DNA from: Candidatus Sumerlaeota bacterium
GTDB lineage: Bacteria > Sumerlaeota > Sumerlaeia > Sumerlaeales > Sumerlaeaceae
Reading direction: 5' to 3'
Length of the DNA: 64,000 nucleotides
Assembly (NCBI GenBank): GCA_017161655.1
Contig: JADFCV010000002.1
Coordinates: forward strand, 282,822-346,821
Below the pieces are notes generated by a model. The model saw only the letters and a list, made by a program, of their open reading frames with translations, had not been told where the DNA came from and ran no database searches. The position numbers and the translations under genes are program-made. Of the stretch, positions 8,661 to 17,849 are shown in pieces. Every line of letters begins with the position of its first letter. The stretch's first letter is position 1.

Positions 8661-9271
8661 AGAAGTCATCTACTAACGTAAAGCGCGAGCGAGTTGCGGA
8701 AGTCCGACGAGACACCAAGGAAACGCAGCTTGCGGTCCGTGTCAACCTCGATGGGAAGGGAGTATTCGCTGGTTCGGTTGGTGTTCCGTTTTTCGAGCAC
8801 ATGCTTGATCTCTTCACGCGCCACGCCCTGGTGGACCTTGAGCTTAAAGGCAAAGGCGATCTTCAGATTGACGCGCATCACACCGTCGAGGATGTCGGCA
8901 TTGTACTGGGCCAGGCAGTGCGTCAGGCTCTTGGGGATCGCGCCGGCATCGAGCGATATGGGGAAGCGTACGTGCCCATGGAGGAGAGTCTTGCGCGGTG
9001 TGTCCTCGATCTTTGCAACCGCCCATATTTTCGCTACAACGTTTCCATCCCTAAGGCAAAAGTGGGCGAATTTGATGTCGAACTAGTAGAAGAATTCTTG
9101 CGTGCCTTTGCGTTCAATGCTGGAATCACCATGCATGTGGAGCTTTTCTACGGGTCAAATCTGCATCACATCCTCGAGGCTGTGTTCAAAGCGGTGGGGC
9201 GCGCATTCGGCAAAGCTATCCAGTGCAATTCGCGTATCGAAGGGGTGCTTTCAACGAAGGGGAAATTGTGA
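8657..9271 (+). CDS. hisB: Imidazoleglycerol-phosphate dehydratase
   Basis: Carries out the sixth step of histidine synthesis, removing water from imidazoleglycerol phosphate to give imidazole-acetol phosphate. The 204-residue single-domain form lacks a histidinol-phosphatase fusion. The two metal-binding His motifs are present: HHTVEDVG near residues 74-81 and HHILEAVFKA near 172-181. The pattern FFEHML near residue 45 is also conserved. The GTG start overlaps a small upstream frame. The other histidine gene in this window, hisH, is 41 kb away, so the pathway is dispersed. A small zinc-ribbon gene follows after 18 bases and may share its transcript. Confidence 0.96.
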   Translation: MKKSSTNVKRERVAEVRRDTKETQLAVRVNLDGKGVFAGSVGVPFFEHMLDLFTRHALVDLELKGKGDLQIDAHHTVEDVGIVLGQAVRQALGDRAGIERYGEAYVPMEESLARCVLDLCNRPYFRYNVSIPKAKVGEFDVELVEEFLRAFAFNAGITMHVELFYGSNLHHILEAVFKAVGRAFGKAIQCNSRIEGVLSTKGKL

Positions 9272-9289
9272 CAAGGGGACCGCGTCAAC

Positions 9290-9703
9290 ATGACCTACAA
9301 AAAGGGCAAGCAGCAGTTTACCAAAGAAGAAATTATCGAGATTCTGCGGCGCAATGTGAATCTCTTCAAAGACGAGGACGAGTTTGTAGATTACATCGTT
9401 GAGCTTGCTCTTTACTTGGTCGAGCATCGCATGCAGACCCAAACCGAGGTCAGTGGCGAGTCTGCTCAGGGGGCCAAGAAGCCTCCGGAGCAAGAGGAAG
9501 TTTTTGAAAAAAGGCAGGAGCCTTTCCGGCGTGGGAGTTTTTGGCGCAGTGATGCAGATGTGCACGATCTTCTCCAACGGCACCTGAAAGAAGTGCCACC
9601 AGAGGTCAGCGCCGAGCCGGAGCTCAGGATGTGCCGCGTTTGCGGTGCCACTGTTCCCACAACAGCAAAGATTTGTCCCATTTGTGGCAGCATGGTCCAG
9701 TAA
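9290..9703 (+). CDS. Small protein with C-terminal zinc ribbon
   Basis: A 137-residue protein with no recognised family name. The N-terminal half (residues about 8-50) is helical and acidic (EEIIEILRRNVNLFKDEDEF). The middle is charged and probably flexible. The C terminus holds a zinc ribbon of the form CxxC-x10-CxxC (CRVCGATVP ... ICPICG), as in nucleic-acid-binding or scaffold proteins. It follows hisB after 18 bases and is convergent with the patatin gene. The sequence gives no specific role; protein- or RNA-binding is possible. Confidence 0.65.
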   Translation: MTYKKGKQQFTKEEIIEILRRNVNLFKDEDEFVDYIVELALYLVEHRMQTQTEVSGESAQGAKKPPEQEEVFEKRQEPFRRGSFWRSDADVHDLLQRHLKEVPPEVSAEPELRMCRVCGATVPTTAKICPICGSMVQ

Positions 9704-9744
9704 GGGCAGCCGTGTTTTGTGCCGTAGGGGTGTGTGGAGACTTT

Positions 9745-11127
9745 TTATCTCCGCAGCAGTCGCCGGTAGCTTTTCTCAAGGGTTTTTCTCATCCGCGCGA
9801 CGTTCTCCGCTGCAGCTCGATCGAGTGCTGCGCGATGGCGCTGCGAGAGTTTGAACAGCGTGGGAATGCTTTGCAGGAATTCATCCATTCCTGGTTCGTA
9901 ACCTTCCATACGGATAAACACTCCCTGAAAGGCGGCGGGATCGTGGAACTCCTTGAGGGCACTTTCATAAAACGCCAGTGGCCGCAACGTCCCGATATCG
10001 TATAGCTTCCTGATGACCGAAAATGGGTCCCAGATCTTGTGCCCCGTCACCCGTACGGTTTCCATGCGTTGGCTCCCATCGATGACAATCAGGAAAACAG
10101 TCTGATTGCGCGGAAGAGTTCTCACGAGGCTCAACAACGGGTCAATGCCTTGATTCTCGTAAACGCCCCCGTCAGCCACGTAGAGATACTTCGACTCTTT
10201 GAGTGCTTCGTCGGTGCGGTCACGCAGCTTGTCTGGTATGTTATCTGGATAGATGTTTAGCCGCAGCGGTGCGAGTGCAATCGGATACGCGGCGCTGGCT
10301 GCCACTGCACGTGCTACCCTCAGCGAGCCAATGTCGCTGCCAATATCCTCAAATGTGAGCGGTTGCACAAGTCGGCGCAAAATCGCTGCGTCCGTTGGCG
10401 AGAGCTCAACGCGCTGTCCTATCAGAGGTAGCTGCGAAGGGAAGCGTTCCGCCGGCAGATTCGTCATGACAAATCGCTGTCCGGAATTCAACACAGTCCC
10501 GTTGATCACCAGGATTGGCGCGGGATCCTCTGGATCGGATTCCAACGCTCTAAGGTCATCGAAAGTGACTGCCCCCATTCCGAGCAAATGCTCCATCTCA
10601 TTTGCCAGAAGATCCGTGCGCGTAATGGGTGTGGCGACAAGCTCAAGGGCGAGGGGGGGAAACACGACCATGTGACCGTAGGTCCGCCACTGAAGATTTG
10701 TCGCCATGGCGGCTTTGAATCGAGCGAAGAACTCTGGGTCATGTCGCTCCCGGTAATGCAATGTAAACCACGCGGCAGCCAGGCTGCCAGCAGAAATCCC
10801 TGAGATCACCCGCACTTCATCGAGGAGGCTTCCATTCCCCGCAGGGGATGAGATCTGTGCAAGCTGTTCCATTGCGCATGCCGCATAGTAAGCGGCCCGA
10901 CTGCCACCGCCGCTAATCGACATGAGCACAAGAGGGGCACCTTTTCTGGCTGGGTGTAGCCGGACGTCCGCTCGTTCCTGGCCGGGCTGGAGCGGCGCGT
11001 TCGCTTCGCGGCGTGCGACCATTCGCGACGCGCCAGATGCAGGCGAATAACGGGGGGCATCGGCTAGAGCGAGCGAGACAAGGAGAAAAAGCACGCAAGA
11101 AAGAATGATTTTCAGCGGTTGCCTCAT
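9745..11127 (-). CDS. Patatin-like phospholipase, exported
   Basis: A 460-residue serine lipid acyl hydrolase of the patatin family. With the start at 11127 the protein begins with a Sec signal peptide (about residues 1-23, ending SLALADA). The oxyanion loop SGGGSRA (72-78), the nucleophile elbow GISAGS (nucleophile Ser112) and the catalytic Asp in DGG (Asp319) form the Ser-Asp dyad. The G-G-G-x-R loop lacks the usual following Gly (SRAA instead of xRGx). An upstream ATG at 11166 is possible; the open frame reaches 11280 but would then overlap dapF on the other strand. It may act on membrane lipids in the periplasm. It stands alone, divergent from dapF. Confidence 0.85.
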   Translation of the reverse strand: MRQPLKIILSCVLFLLVSLALADAPRYSPASGASRMVARREANAPLQPGQERADVRLHPARKGAPLVLMSISGGGSRAAYYAACAMEQLAQISSPAGNGSLLDEVRVISGISAGSLAAAWFTLHYRERHDPEFFARFKAAMATNLQWRTYGHMVVFPPLALELVATPITRTDLLANEMEHLLGMGAVTFDDLRALESDPEDPAPILVINGTVLNSGQRFVMTNLPAERFPSQLPLIGQRVELSPTDAAILRRLVQPLTFEDIGSDIGSLRVARAVAASAAYPIALAPLRLNIYPDNIPDKLRDRTDEALKESKYLYVADGGVYENQGIDPLLSLVRTLPRNQTVFLIVIDGSQRMETVRVTGHKIWDPFSVIRKLYDIGTLRPLAFYESALKEFHDPAAFQGVFIRMEGYEPGMDEFLQSIPTLFKLSQRHRAALDRAAAENVARMRKTLEKSYRRLLRR

Positions 11128-11233
11128 CACGCCGTAAAGAAAACACTCGTTAGCATGTTTGTTCATAGTAAGCTTTTCCCGATAATAACACGCCGACGTC
11201 AATGCTATTAGCAGGTTGATAAGGAGACGACAG

Positions 11234-12061
11234 GTGGAACTGGAATTCTGGAAAATGAGCGGAGCTGGGAACGATTTCATCGTTATCGATAATCGCGATC
11301 TGCGTTTGCCAGAAGAGGGACGGGAAAAGCTCTTCAGTCACTGGTGCCGCCGTGGGATCTCAGTGGGCGCGGACGGAGTACTTCTCGTCGAACCATCGAC
11401 CCAGGCGGACTTTAGAATGCGCTATTACAATGCTGATGGTCGCGAAGCGGAAACCTGCGGAAATGGCAGCCGCTGCATTGCCCGCTTCGCTTATTTCCGT
11501 GGCATTGCCGGGCCACAGATGCGTTTCGAAACATTGGCCGGTATTTATGAAGCGCAAGTCCGTGGCGACCTCGTTGGAGTCCGCATGAGTGATGCTCGTG
11601 AACTCCGCCTCAGCATCCCGGTAGAGGGCGATTTATACTCAGGCGAAGTTCACTTTATTAACACAGGTGTCCCACACGTGATTCTCTTCGTGGATGATCT
11701 CAACACAGTTCCCGTGGCGGAGGTCGGCCGCTGGCTGCGCTACCATGAGCTTTTTGCACCGGCTGGGACCAATGTGAATTTCATCACTGTTGACGGCCCC
11801 CACAGTCTTTCGATTCGTACTTACGAACGCGGCGTAGAAGCTGAGACCCTTGCTTGCGGGACTGGCTCGATCGCCTGTGCGATTGTCGCCACGAAGCTTG
11901 GAAAAGTCTCGCCCCCGGTTGCTGTGCAAACGCGGAGTGGCGAAGTGCTGAACATTGATTTTCAGCTCACGGAAAAGGGAGCAACAAACGTCTTCTTGGA
12001 AGGTCCCGCACGGGTGGTGTTTCGTGGCTACATCGAGTTGGAGGAAAATGCCGAGCGATAA
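11234..12061 (+). CDS. dapF: Diaminopimelate epimerase
   Basis: Converts LL- to meso-diaminopimelate, for lysine and for the peptidoglycan cross-link. The two active-site cysteines lie in CGNGSRC (first half) and ACGTGS (second half), matching the two-lobed epimerase fold, and FWKMSGAGNDF is the usual N-terminal motif. The GTG at 11234 is chosen over the upstream TTG at 11216 because an AAGGAGA site sits seven bases before it. The gene gives 275 residues, normal for the family. It ends two bases before the rnhB stop on the opposite strand, with no room for a separate terminator. Confidence 0.96.
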   Translation: MELEFWKMSGAGNDFIVIDNRDLRLPEEGREKLFSHWCRRGISVGADGVLLVEPSTQADFRMRYYNADGREAETCGNGSRCIARFAYFRGIAGPQMRFETLAGIYEAQVRGDLVGVRMSDARELRLSIPVEGDLYSGEVHFINTGVPHVILFVDDLNTVPVAEVGRWLRYHELFAPAGTNVNFITVDGPHSLSIRTYERGVEAETLACGTGSIACAIVATKLGKVSPPVAVQTRSGEVLNIDFQLTEKGATNVFLEGPARVVFRGYIELEENAER

Positions 12062-12063
12062 CG

Positions 12064-12867
12064 TTATTCCCCGACAGCGCGAGCCAAAGCGTTGAGCTCT
12101 TCGATCTCTGCCCGAGGAAGAATCCGGATCCATTCAGCAGCGTGCAGCTCTGTCCAGCGAATCCGTTGGGCAAGAACATCCTCACGCAGGCGATCAAAGG
12201 TTCTACTTTTTCGCGTAGAAGCAAGAAAGAGGTCCTCGCCCACAAATGAACGGCGGTGTATAGTGGTCAGGCCGAGGCTCGCGATAGCTTCGTAATGTTG
12301 CCGGGTGGGGTACCCTTTATGGCGGGCAAAACCATATCCGGGAAACTCTTGCTCGTAGATCGCCATGAGCCGGTCACGCTCAACCTTGGCAACAATGGAA
12401 GCCGCCCCAATGCAGTGACTGAGTGCATCTCCTTTGATAAAAGAACGCTGGGGATATGGCCATCCATCCAGTTTTACCGCGTCAATGAGGGTGAGTTCGG
12501 GAATTACACCCAGCCCAACCAAAGCCCGCCTCATTGCCAGTTTTGTCGCTTGCAGGATATTAAGTTCGTCAATCTCGGCTGGGTCAGCCCACCCCACAGA
12601 AACGGCATGCGCACAGCTCATGATAGCTTCGTAAAGTCGCTCGCGTTGTAAGGGGGTTAGCTTTTTCGAATCATTGATCCCGTCAACGAAGCACCCCTTC
12701 GGAAAAACAACAGCAGCAGCCGCTACCGGCCCGGCTAGCGGGCCGCGTCCAGCTTCGTCAACACCAGCCAGGAGGTTAACGCCTTGCTCATAGAATTGGC
12801 GATCCAGTAGCGTCAAATCAACGGCGCTCTTGTGTGCCGGTTTGATATGCTGTTGTCGTCGTTCCAT
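12064..12867 (-). CDS. rnhB: Ribonuclease HII
   Basis: Cuts RNA in RNA-DNA hybrids and at single ribonucleotides misincorporated in DNA. The acidic GVDEAGRGPLAGPV motif (near residues 35-48) holds the first two catalytic acids. GAASIVAKVERD and the later GYPTRQHYEAI region match the family. At 267 residues it is slightly longer than the roughly 200-residue norm, with about 25 extra residues before the catalytic core and a C-terminal extension. It converges on dapF. A second RNase H, type HI, is encoded at 39355-40173. Confidence 0.95.
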   Translation of the reverse strand: MERRQQHIKPAHKSAVDLTLLDRQFYEQGVNLLAGVDEAGRGPLAGPVAAAAVVFPKGCFVDGINDSKKLTPLQRERLYEAIMSCAHAVSVGWADPAEIDELNILQATKLAMRRALVGLGVIPELTLIDAVKLDGWPYPQRSFIKGDALSHCIGAASIVAKVERDRLMAIYEQEFPGYGFARHKGYPTRQHYEAIASLGLTTIHRRSFVGEDLFLASTRKSRTFDRLREDVLAQRIRWTELHAAEWIRILPRAEIEELNALARAVGE

Positions 12868-12965
12868 AGGAGTTCAACGAACTTCGTTTTCAGTGGTAAA
12901 GGTCTATCACTCTGCCTAATCTGTCACTGAGAGAAAAACTACGGGAACCGGCGAGAAGGACAATC

Positions 12966-14429
12966 ATGAATAGACTCGTCATGAGTTGGGAGTATTTCCG
13001 CTCAAGTTTCGCGACGCGACTGTTTTCTCTACTTTTTGTTCTACTCCTTGGATATGCAGGCGCGGTCGCGGAAACAACAGCTTCGCAAACCGCTCCTGAG
13101 GTGCCACGAAGCAAGGTTCTTCTGGTTCGCATTAATGACGAAATGATTAATCCTGTCACAAGCCGTCTTATATGCGAGGCCATTGACAGGGCTGAGGGAG
13201 AAAAAGTTCCCCTTATCATCCAGCTAGATACCCCAGGCGGATTGCTGCAGTCCACACGCGAAATTGTCAAACGCCAGCTCACGGCCAAAGTGCCCGTAAT
13301 CGTTTTTGTGGCTCCGCATGGATCGCGAGCAGCAAGCGCAGGCGTCTTTATCACGCTAGCAGCGCATGTTGCAGCCATGGCACCCGGAACCAACATTGGG
13401 GCAGCTCATGTTGTAGACATCACGGGCAAATGGCCTACGCAGGAGCCCTTTTTCGATCGTTCCTCATCTGAAACTCTCTTCCAGCGGCCCCGCCCACCCG
13501 TAGACGCGCGCGATGTCATGAGCGAAAAGATTATGAACGACACCCTAGCCTGGGTCGAAGCCATAGCAAAGATGAGAAATCGCAATGCTGCGTGGGCACG
13601 TGAAGCAGTGGAGAAAAGTGTGTCTGTCACCGCAGCTCAGGCCTTAGAACTCGGCGTTGTGGATCTGATTGCCAATGACCTCGACGACCTCCTGGCTAAA
13701 CTTGATGGGCAGCGCGTTGCGACGGATTCGGAAACAGTGATCCTCAGAACAAAAGCAGCAACTGTGGAGACACTTGAGCTTTCGAGCAGTCAGAGGATTC
13801 TTAACATCCTTGCCAACCCCAACATTGCTCTCATGCTACTTATGTTTGGTTTTGTCCTGCTTGGGTATGAGCTCACCCATCCCGGCACGTGGCTCCCGGG
13901 GATTGCCGGGCTCATCTGCCTTTTGTTGGCTTCATTAGCTCTGAAAATGCTGCCGACCAACTACACCGCAATCCTTCTGATTATCCTCGGCATAGCGCTC
14001 TTGCTTGCAGAAATAAAATTCACAAGTTACGGCCTCCTTACGCTCGGGGGAGTGATATGTCTATTCTTCGGTGCTCTGGCACTTTTCGACCAGCCCAAAC
14101 CTTTCATCGGCGTCACGTTGAACTATGCAATTCCCATCATCGCCGGCGTCACTCTTCTTGTGGTTCTCTTAGTGTATCTGGTCACTCGAGCTCAGCTCTA
14201 TCAGCCGCAGTTTGGCATCGAAAGTTTTATCGGGAAAACTGCAGAAGTTGTCCGTCCTCTCGAACCAACGGGGAAGGTGTTTTTCAATGGTACTTACTGG
14301 GACGCCGAACTAAAAACGGGGCAATCGTGTTCTGCGTCAAAAGTGAAGATTGTCGGAGTGCAGGGAATGAGACTTATTGTCGAACCCAGCGAAGACGGTG
14401 AGAAGCCGTCTGCCGCACAAACCTCATAG
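12966..14429 (+). CDS. NfeD-family membrane serine protease
   Basis: A 487-residue membrane-bound ClpP-like protease of the long NfeD (1510-type) class. Residues about 15-38 are a signal peptide or first membrane span. Next comes a ClpP/SppA-like protease domain with a Ser-Lys dyad: Ser124 in AASAG and Lys188 in SEKIMND. Four to five hydrophobic spans follow (about 275-400), then a C-terminal NfeD OB-fold beta domain (about 415-475). In characterised relatives the protease clips stomatin-type proteins and affects membrane quality control. No stomatin gene adjoins it here. An AAGGA site precedes the ATG at 12966. The insertion with RPRPPVDARDV between Ser and Lys is normal for the class. Confidence 0.9.
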   Translation: MNRLVMSWEYFRSSFATRLFSLLFVLLLGYAGAVAETTASQTAPEVPRSKVLLVRINDEMINPVTSRLICEAIDRAEGEKVPLIIQLDTPGGLLQSTREIVKRQLTAKVPVIVFVAPHGSRAASAGVFITLAAHVAAMAPGTNIGAAHVVDITGKWPTQEPFFDRSSSETLFQRPRPPVDARDVMSEKIMNDTLAWVEAIAKMRNRNAAWAREAVEKSVSVTAAQALELGVVDLIANDLDDLLAKLDGQRVATDSETVILRTKAATVETLELSSSQRILNILANPNIALMLLMFGFVLLGYELTHPGTWLPGIAGLICLLLASLALKMLPTNYTAILLIILGIALLLAEIKFTSYGLLTLGGVICLFFGALALFDQPKPFIGVTLNYAIPIIAGVTLLVVLLVYLVTRAQLYQPQFGIESFIGKTAEVVRPLEPTGKVFFNGTYWDAELKTGQSCSASKVKIVGVQGMRLIVEPSEDGEKPSAAQTS

Positions 14430-14538
14430 TGACCAGTTTCGAGGGGAAACGCTATTTGCTAGCTTCCCAGCAAGCTTACGAGTCCGTCTGAAGAGAACTT
14501 AGAAGAACAATGTAGCGCCATTTAGATACGATCACGGT

Positions 14539-16737
14539 ATGAGCGAGCAGACACCGACTGAAAGTACGGACGTCATTGAGTATATTCTCGGTGACCAAAA
14601 AAGCCGTTACACCGCGGATGATGTTGCGCTGCTCACTCGAGCCTTCACATTTGCCGACAAGGCCCATTCGGGGCAATTCCGCAAGTCAGGCGAGCCTTAT
14701 ATTGTTCATTGTGTAGAAACTGCCAGAATACTTGCGGGCCTACTTCGTGATCCAGTCACTCTCGCGGCTGGGTTACTTCACGATACGGCCGAGGATTGTG
14801 GCGTAACTTTTGAGCAGCTAGCCCATGATTTCTCACCGACCATTGCTTCGCTGGTTGAAGGGGTCACGAAAATCAGCTCTCTCAAGCTCCAGGGAAGCCG
14901 CGAACAGAAAGTGGAAACTCTGCGCAGGCTTATGCTCGCCATGGCAAAAGACCTGCGGGTCATCATCATCAAGTTCGCTGACCGCATCCACAACCTACGC
15001 ACACTTTCATGGCTTCCGGAGGAAAAGCAGAAACGCATTGCAGAGGAGTCTCTCGAACTCTTCGCTCCGCTAGCGGGGCGCCTCGGCATGTCGCGTGTGA
15101 AGGCGGAACTCGAAGATCTGGCGATGAAGTATCTCTACCCCGAAGCTTATGAGTCACTGGTTCGGGATCTTGCGAAGCACCGTGATCAGCACGAGGCTGT
15201 CATCCAGAAAGTGATCAATATTCTCCGGGCTACGCTCGAGAGCCATCAGGTCAAAGCAGAAATTCAAGGCCGGACGAAACATCTCTACTCAATCTGGAAA
15301 AAGATGCAGCGACAAGGCATCGGCTTGAATTCCGTTTACGACATCATGGCTGTTCGCGTGATCTGTTCCGGAGGTGCCGATACTTGCTACAAAGTTCTTG
15401 GCCTTATTCATAGTCGCTGGCCTCCCATTCCAGGTCGGTTCCGCGACTTCATTGCGGCTCCGAAAGAGAATGGGTATCAGTCGCTCCACACCACCGTCCT
15501 CGGGCCCCAGAATCAACGGGTTGAGATTCAAATTCGTACGCACGAAATGCACCGCATAGCCGAGGAGGGGGTCGCCTCGCACTGGAAATACAAGGAAGGT
15601 GTGCGGGGAGAATACGACCTAGAGGACAAACTTGTCTGGCTTAGACGGCTGGTAGACTGGATTCAGGACGTCCGTGATCCAACAGATTTCGTCGAAGCTC
15701 TCAAAGTCGATCTCACTAATGATACCGTCTTCTGTTTTACACCGAAGGGCGACGTCGTAGAATTGCCCCCGGGTGCCACGGCCCTTGATTTTGCCTACTA
15801 TATCCACACATCGGTTGGCAATCAGTGCTCGGCTGCGGTTGTTAATAATACCATCGTTCCTTTGCGTTACGAGCTGAAAACTGGTGACGTCGTCGAGATT
15901 AAAACCTCTCCCAAGGCCCACCCGACCCCGGACTGGCTGAAAATTGCAAAGACCTCCCGTGCACGAACCAAGATCAAGCACTGGATACGCCAGCAGCGCC
16001 TGAGCCCCGAGAACATTTTGAGGGGCAAAGAACTCCTCTCAAAGGCCTTGCGGACGCGCAATTTGCCCGTTGATTGGGAAGAACTCGAAAAACGCCTCAC
16101 ACCTCTGTTCAAAAACTATCAGGTGCAGAGTTTTGAAGAGTTTTGCGGAGAAGTTGCCTTTGGCGGAATTGAACCCTCGACAGCGATCAACCGCGCTTTC
16201 CCGGAGCTGTTACGCACTGTTCCGCCAAAGTCTCCATCGCCGGGAGCTGGGAAAAAAGGGCAACCCGGAGGTATCATTGTTGCGGATATGCGCGACGCTT
16301 ATCTGCGATTAGCGCAATGCTGCTCTCCCGTTCCTGGTGATCGGATTGTTGGGTTTGTAACTGTCGGTAGGGGGGTGACCATCCATTGCGAAGAATGTCC
16401 CCACATTCGACGCATGAAAGAGGACGAGGAGCTAAGCCAACGATTCCTGCCCGCCGAGTGGGACCTTAGGAATTGTTCCAATTTCGAGGTAGGGTTGCGC
16501 GTCGAATGTGCCGACAGAGAAGGTCTTCTCGCGGACGTCACTGCTGCCATCACTGCGGAACGCGTGTTCATTCTAGAGAGTAACACGAAGAGTCAGCCAG
16601 CAAAGAACACAGCCATTTTGAATTTCCGCGTCCGAGTGACGAGTACCGCGCAGCTCATGCACCTTTTTGCTGCCATCAAGAGCGTGAAGGGCGTCTCGCG
16701 CGTCACTCGAACTGGTTTGCTGCACAAGACGATATAA
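14539..16737 (+). CDS. Bifunctional (p)ppGpp synthetase/hydrolase, Rel/SpoT
   Basis: The stringent-response enzyme, making and degrading the alarmone (p)ppGpp. Its 732 residues give the standard long RSH order. The HD hydrolase domain comes first, with an intact HDTAED motif at 81-86 and so is probably active. The synthetase domain has RFRD at 300-303 followed by PKENGYQSLHT. A TGS domain (about 395-455), a Cys-containing conserved region (CCSPVPGD near 595) and a C-terminal ACT domain (about 655-730) follow. RFRD corresponds to the RxKD motif of bifunctional Rel/SpoT rather than the ExDD of RelA, but with Lys changed to Arg. It appears monocistronic, 109 bases after the NfeD gene. Confidence 0.94.
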   Translation: MSEQTPTESTDVIEYILGDQKSRYTADDVALLTRAFTFADKAHSGQFRKSGEPYIVHCVETARILAGLLRDPVTLAAGLLHDTAEDCGVTFEQLAHDFSPTIASLVEGVTKISSLKLQGSREQKVETLRRLMLAMAKDLRVIIIKFADRIHNLRTLSWLPEEKQKRIAEESLELFAPLAGRLGMSRVKAELEDLAMKYLYPEAYESLVRDLAKHRDQHEAVIQKVINILRATLESHQVKAEIQGRTKHLYSIWKKMQRQGIGLNSVYDIMAVRVICSGGADTCYKVLGLIHSRWPPIPGRFRDFIAAPKENGYQSLHTTVLGPQNQRVEIQIRTHEMHRIAEEGVASHWKYKEGVRGEYDLEDKLVWLRRLVDWIQDVRDPTDFVEALKVDLTNDTVFCFTPKGDVVELPPGATALDFAYYIHTSVGNQCSAAVVNNTIVPLRYELKTGDVVEIKTSPKAHPTPDWLKIAKTSRARTKIKHWIRQQRLSPENILRGKELLSKALRTRNLPVDWEELEKRLTPLFKNYQVQSFEEFCGEVAFGGIEPSTAINRAFPELLRTVPPKSPSPGAGKKGQPGGIIVADMRDAYLRLAQCCSPVPGDRIVGFVTVGRGVTIHCEECPHIRRMKEDEELSQRFLPAEWDLRNCSNFEVGLRVECADREGLLADVTAAITAERVFILESNTKSQPAKNTAILNFRVRVTSTAQLMHLFAAIKSVKGVSRVTRTGLLHKTI

Positions 16738-16908
16738 TTGCGAACATCACCGAAGCGGCCGTGTTCTTTGAGCGGACAAGCGCCAAGTCTGCATCACTTA
16801 GAGAGCACTTTAATAGTGAATGCCTAAGAAGTTATTTTATAGTACTTTTTTGGCAAAACCTGCGTTCCTCTGTAAGTTGGCACAATTTATGTTTCTTTCG
16901 GACATGCA

Positions 16909-17799
16909 ATGAAAACGGCATGGATGGTTATAGGCATCGCTGCGATAGCGAGTGTTGGATGGGGAGCTCCAACGGAGCAACCTCCGGTGTCGGAAGAAGG
17001 GGCGCGAGCCAATCAGACTTCGCTCCCTCCGACGGAACGAGCAAGGGAAAGGTCGAAGCAGGGACAGATCCCCAGCGAAGAAACGGCGACGGTTACGTCA
17101 GCTACTCCGAGAAAAGCCCCTGAAGTTCCCCCTGCTGCACCTGAGTGTCAGACAGTTACCCGCCTTAAAGAAGCCCCGCCGGATACTGGAAATATCTCCG
17201 CAGGTCCTACGTCCTCTGCGCAGCGTGGTCTAAGTGTATTGGGTCGCGTAAAGGAGAAGCTCTCAGGACGCAAAAGCAAGGTTGGCACTTCGCCATTAGG
17301 CGAGTCTCTAAACGAAGCAGCCGACCAGCAGATCCCGGAGGAATCCGCTTCCGCAGTGCCTTTTGCTCTGCCTGCGGTTCCTGCTGCGAAAGCTTCGGCA
17401 ACACCATCACTTGTTCGTTCGGGAGATTATTATCCGCTGGAACAAACAGTAGCGAAATATCAGCCGGTTGCCGAGTCCCGGAGCATTCGTCCCGCCAACG
17501 TGTGTTCCGAATTGCGTTCGTCCACAGCCCGCATTCGTACGAATTTCACCGCTGGTGATCCCGTGGCGGTCGAGCGCGAGGCCTCAGCCATACGCGCCCA
17601 GGTCTGTAGCTTGCGCTCTCTAAACTCCCTGACACTCGAAAAGCGTCTCAAGGTTTCCTCAATTTGCCGGATGCTTGACGACGGTCTCGACATGATCGAG
17701 CAAGGCCAGCGCTCGGGAGATGAAAGCTTAGTTCAACTCGGACTTGAAAAAATCCATCAGGCTAGCGAACTATTAGAGCCACTCGACGAAGAGGAGTAA
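16909..17799 (+). CDS. Exported low-complexity protein of unknown function
   Basis: A 296-residue protein with a signal peptide at residues 1-18 (ending GWGAP). Residues about 20-190 are rich in Pro, Ser, Glu, Ala and Thr and look disordered. A C-terminal domain of about 100 residues (from VCSELRSSTARIRT on) is predicted helical and contains four cysteines that could be paired in the periplasm. No family is recognised. No strong ribosome-binding site precedes the ATG. It is followed after 50 bases by a GNAT gene, with a short hairpin (CTCCCC at 17802-17807 with GGGGAG at 17818-17823) between. An envelope role is possible but not shown. Confidence 0.6.
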   Translation: MKTAWMVIGIAAIASVGWGAPTEQPPVSEEGARANQTSLPPTERARERSKQGQIPSEETATVTSATPRKAPEVPPAAPECQTVTRLKEAPPDTGNISAGPTSSAQRGLSVLGRVKEKLSGRKSKVGTSPLGESLNEAADQQIPEESASAVPFALPAVPAAKASATPSLVRSGDYYPLEQTVAKYQPVAESRSIRPANVCSELRSSTARIRTNFTAGDPVAVEREASAIRAQVCSLRSLNSLTLEKRLKVSSICRMLDDGLDMIEQGQRSGDESLVQLGLEKIHQASELLEPLDEEE

Positions 17800-17849
17800 T
17801 GCTCCCCGAGAAGGCAGGGGGAGGTTCCTAAGCTCCGAAGGAGTGGCGG

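Noticed and set aside
16877-16895. Sigma-54-like TTGGCAC with downstream ATG-T box
   Set aside because: The -12 element does not match GC, and the transcript would start about seven bases before the ATG with no room for a ribosome-binding site.
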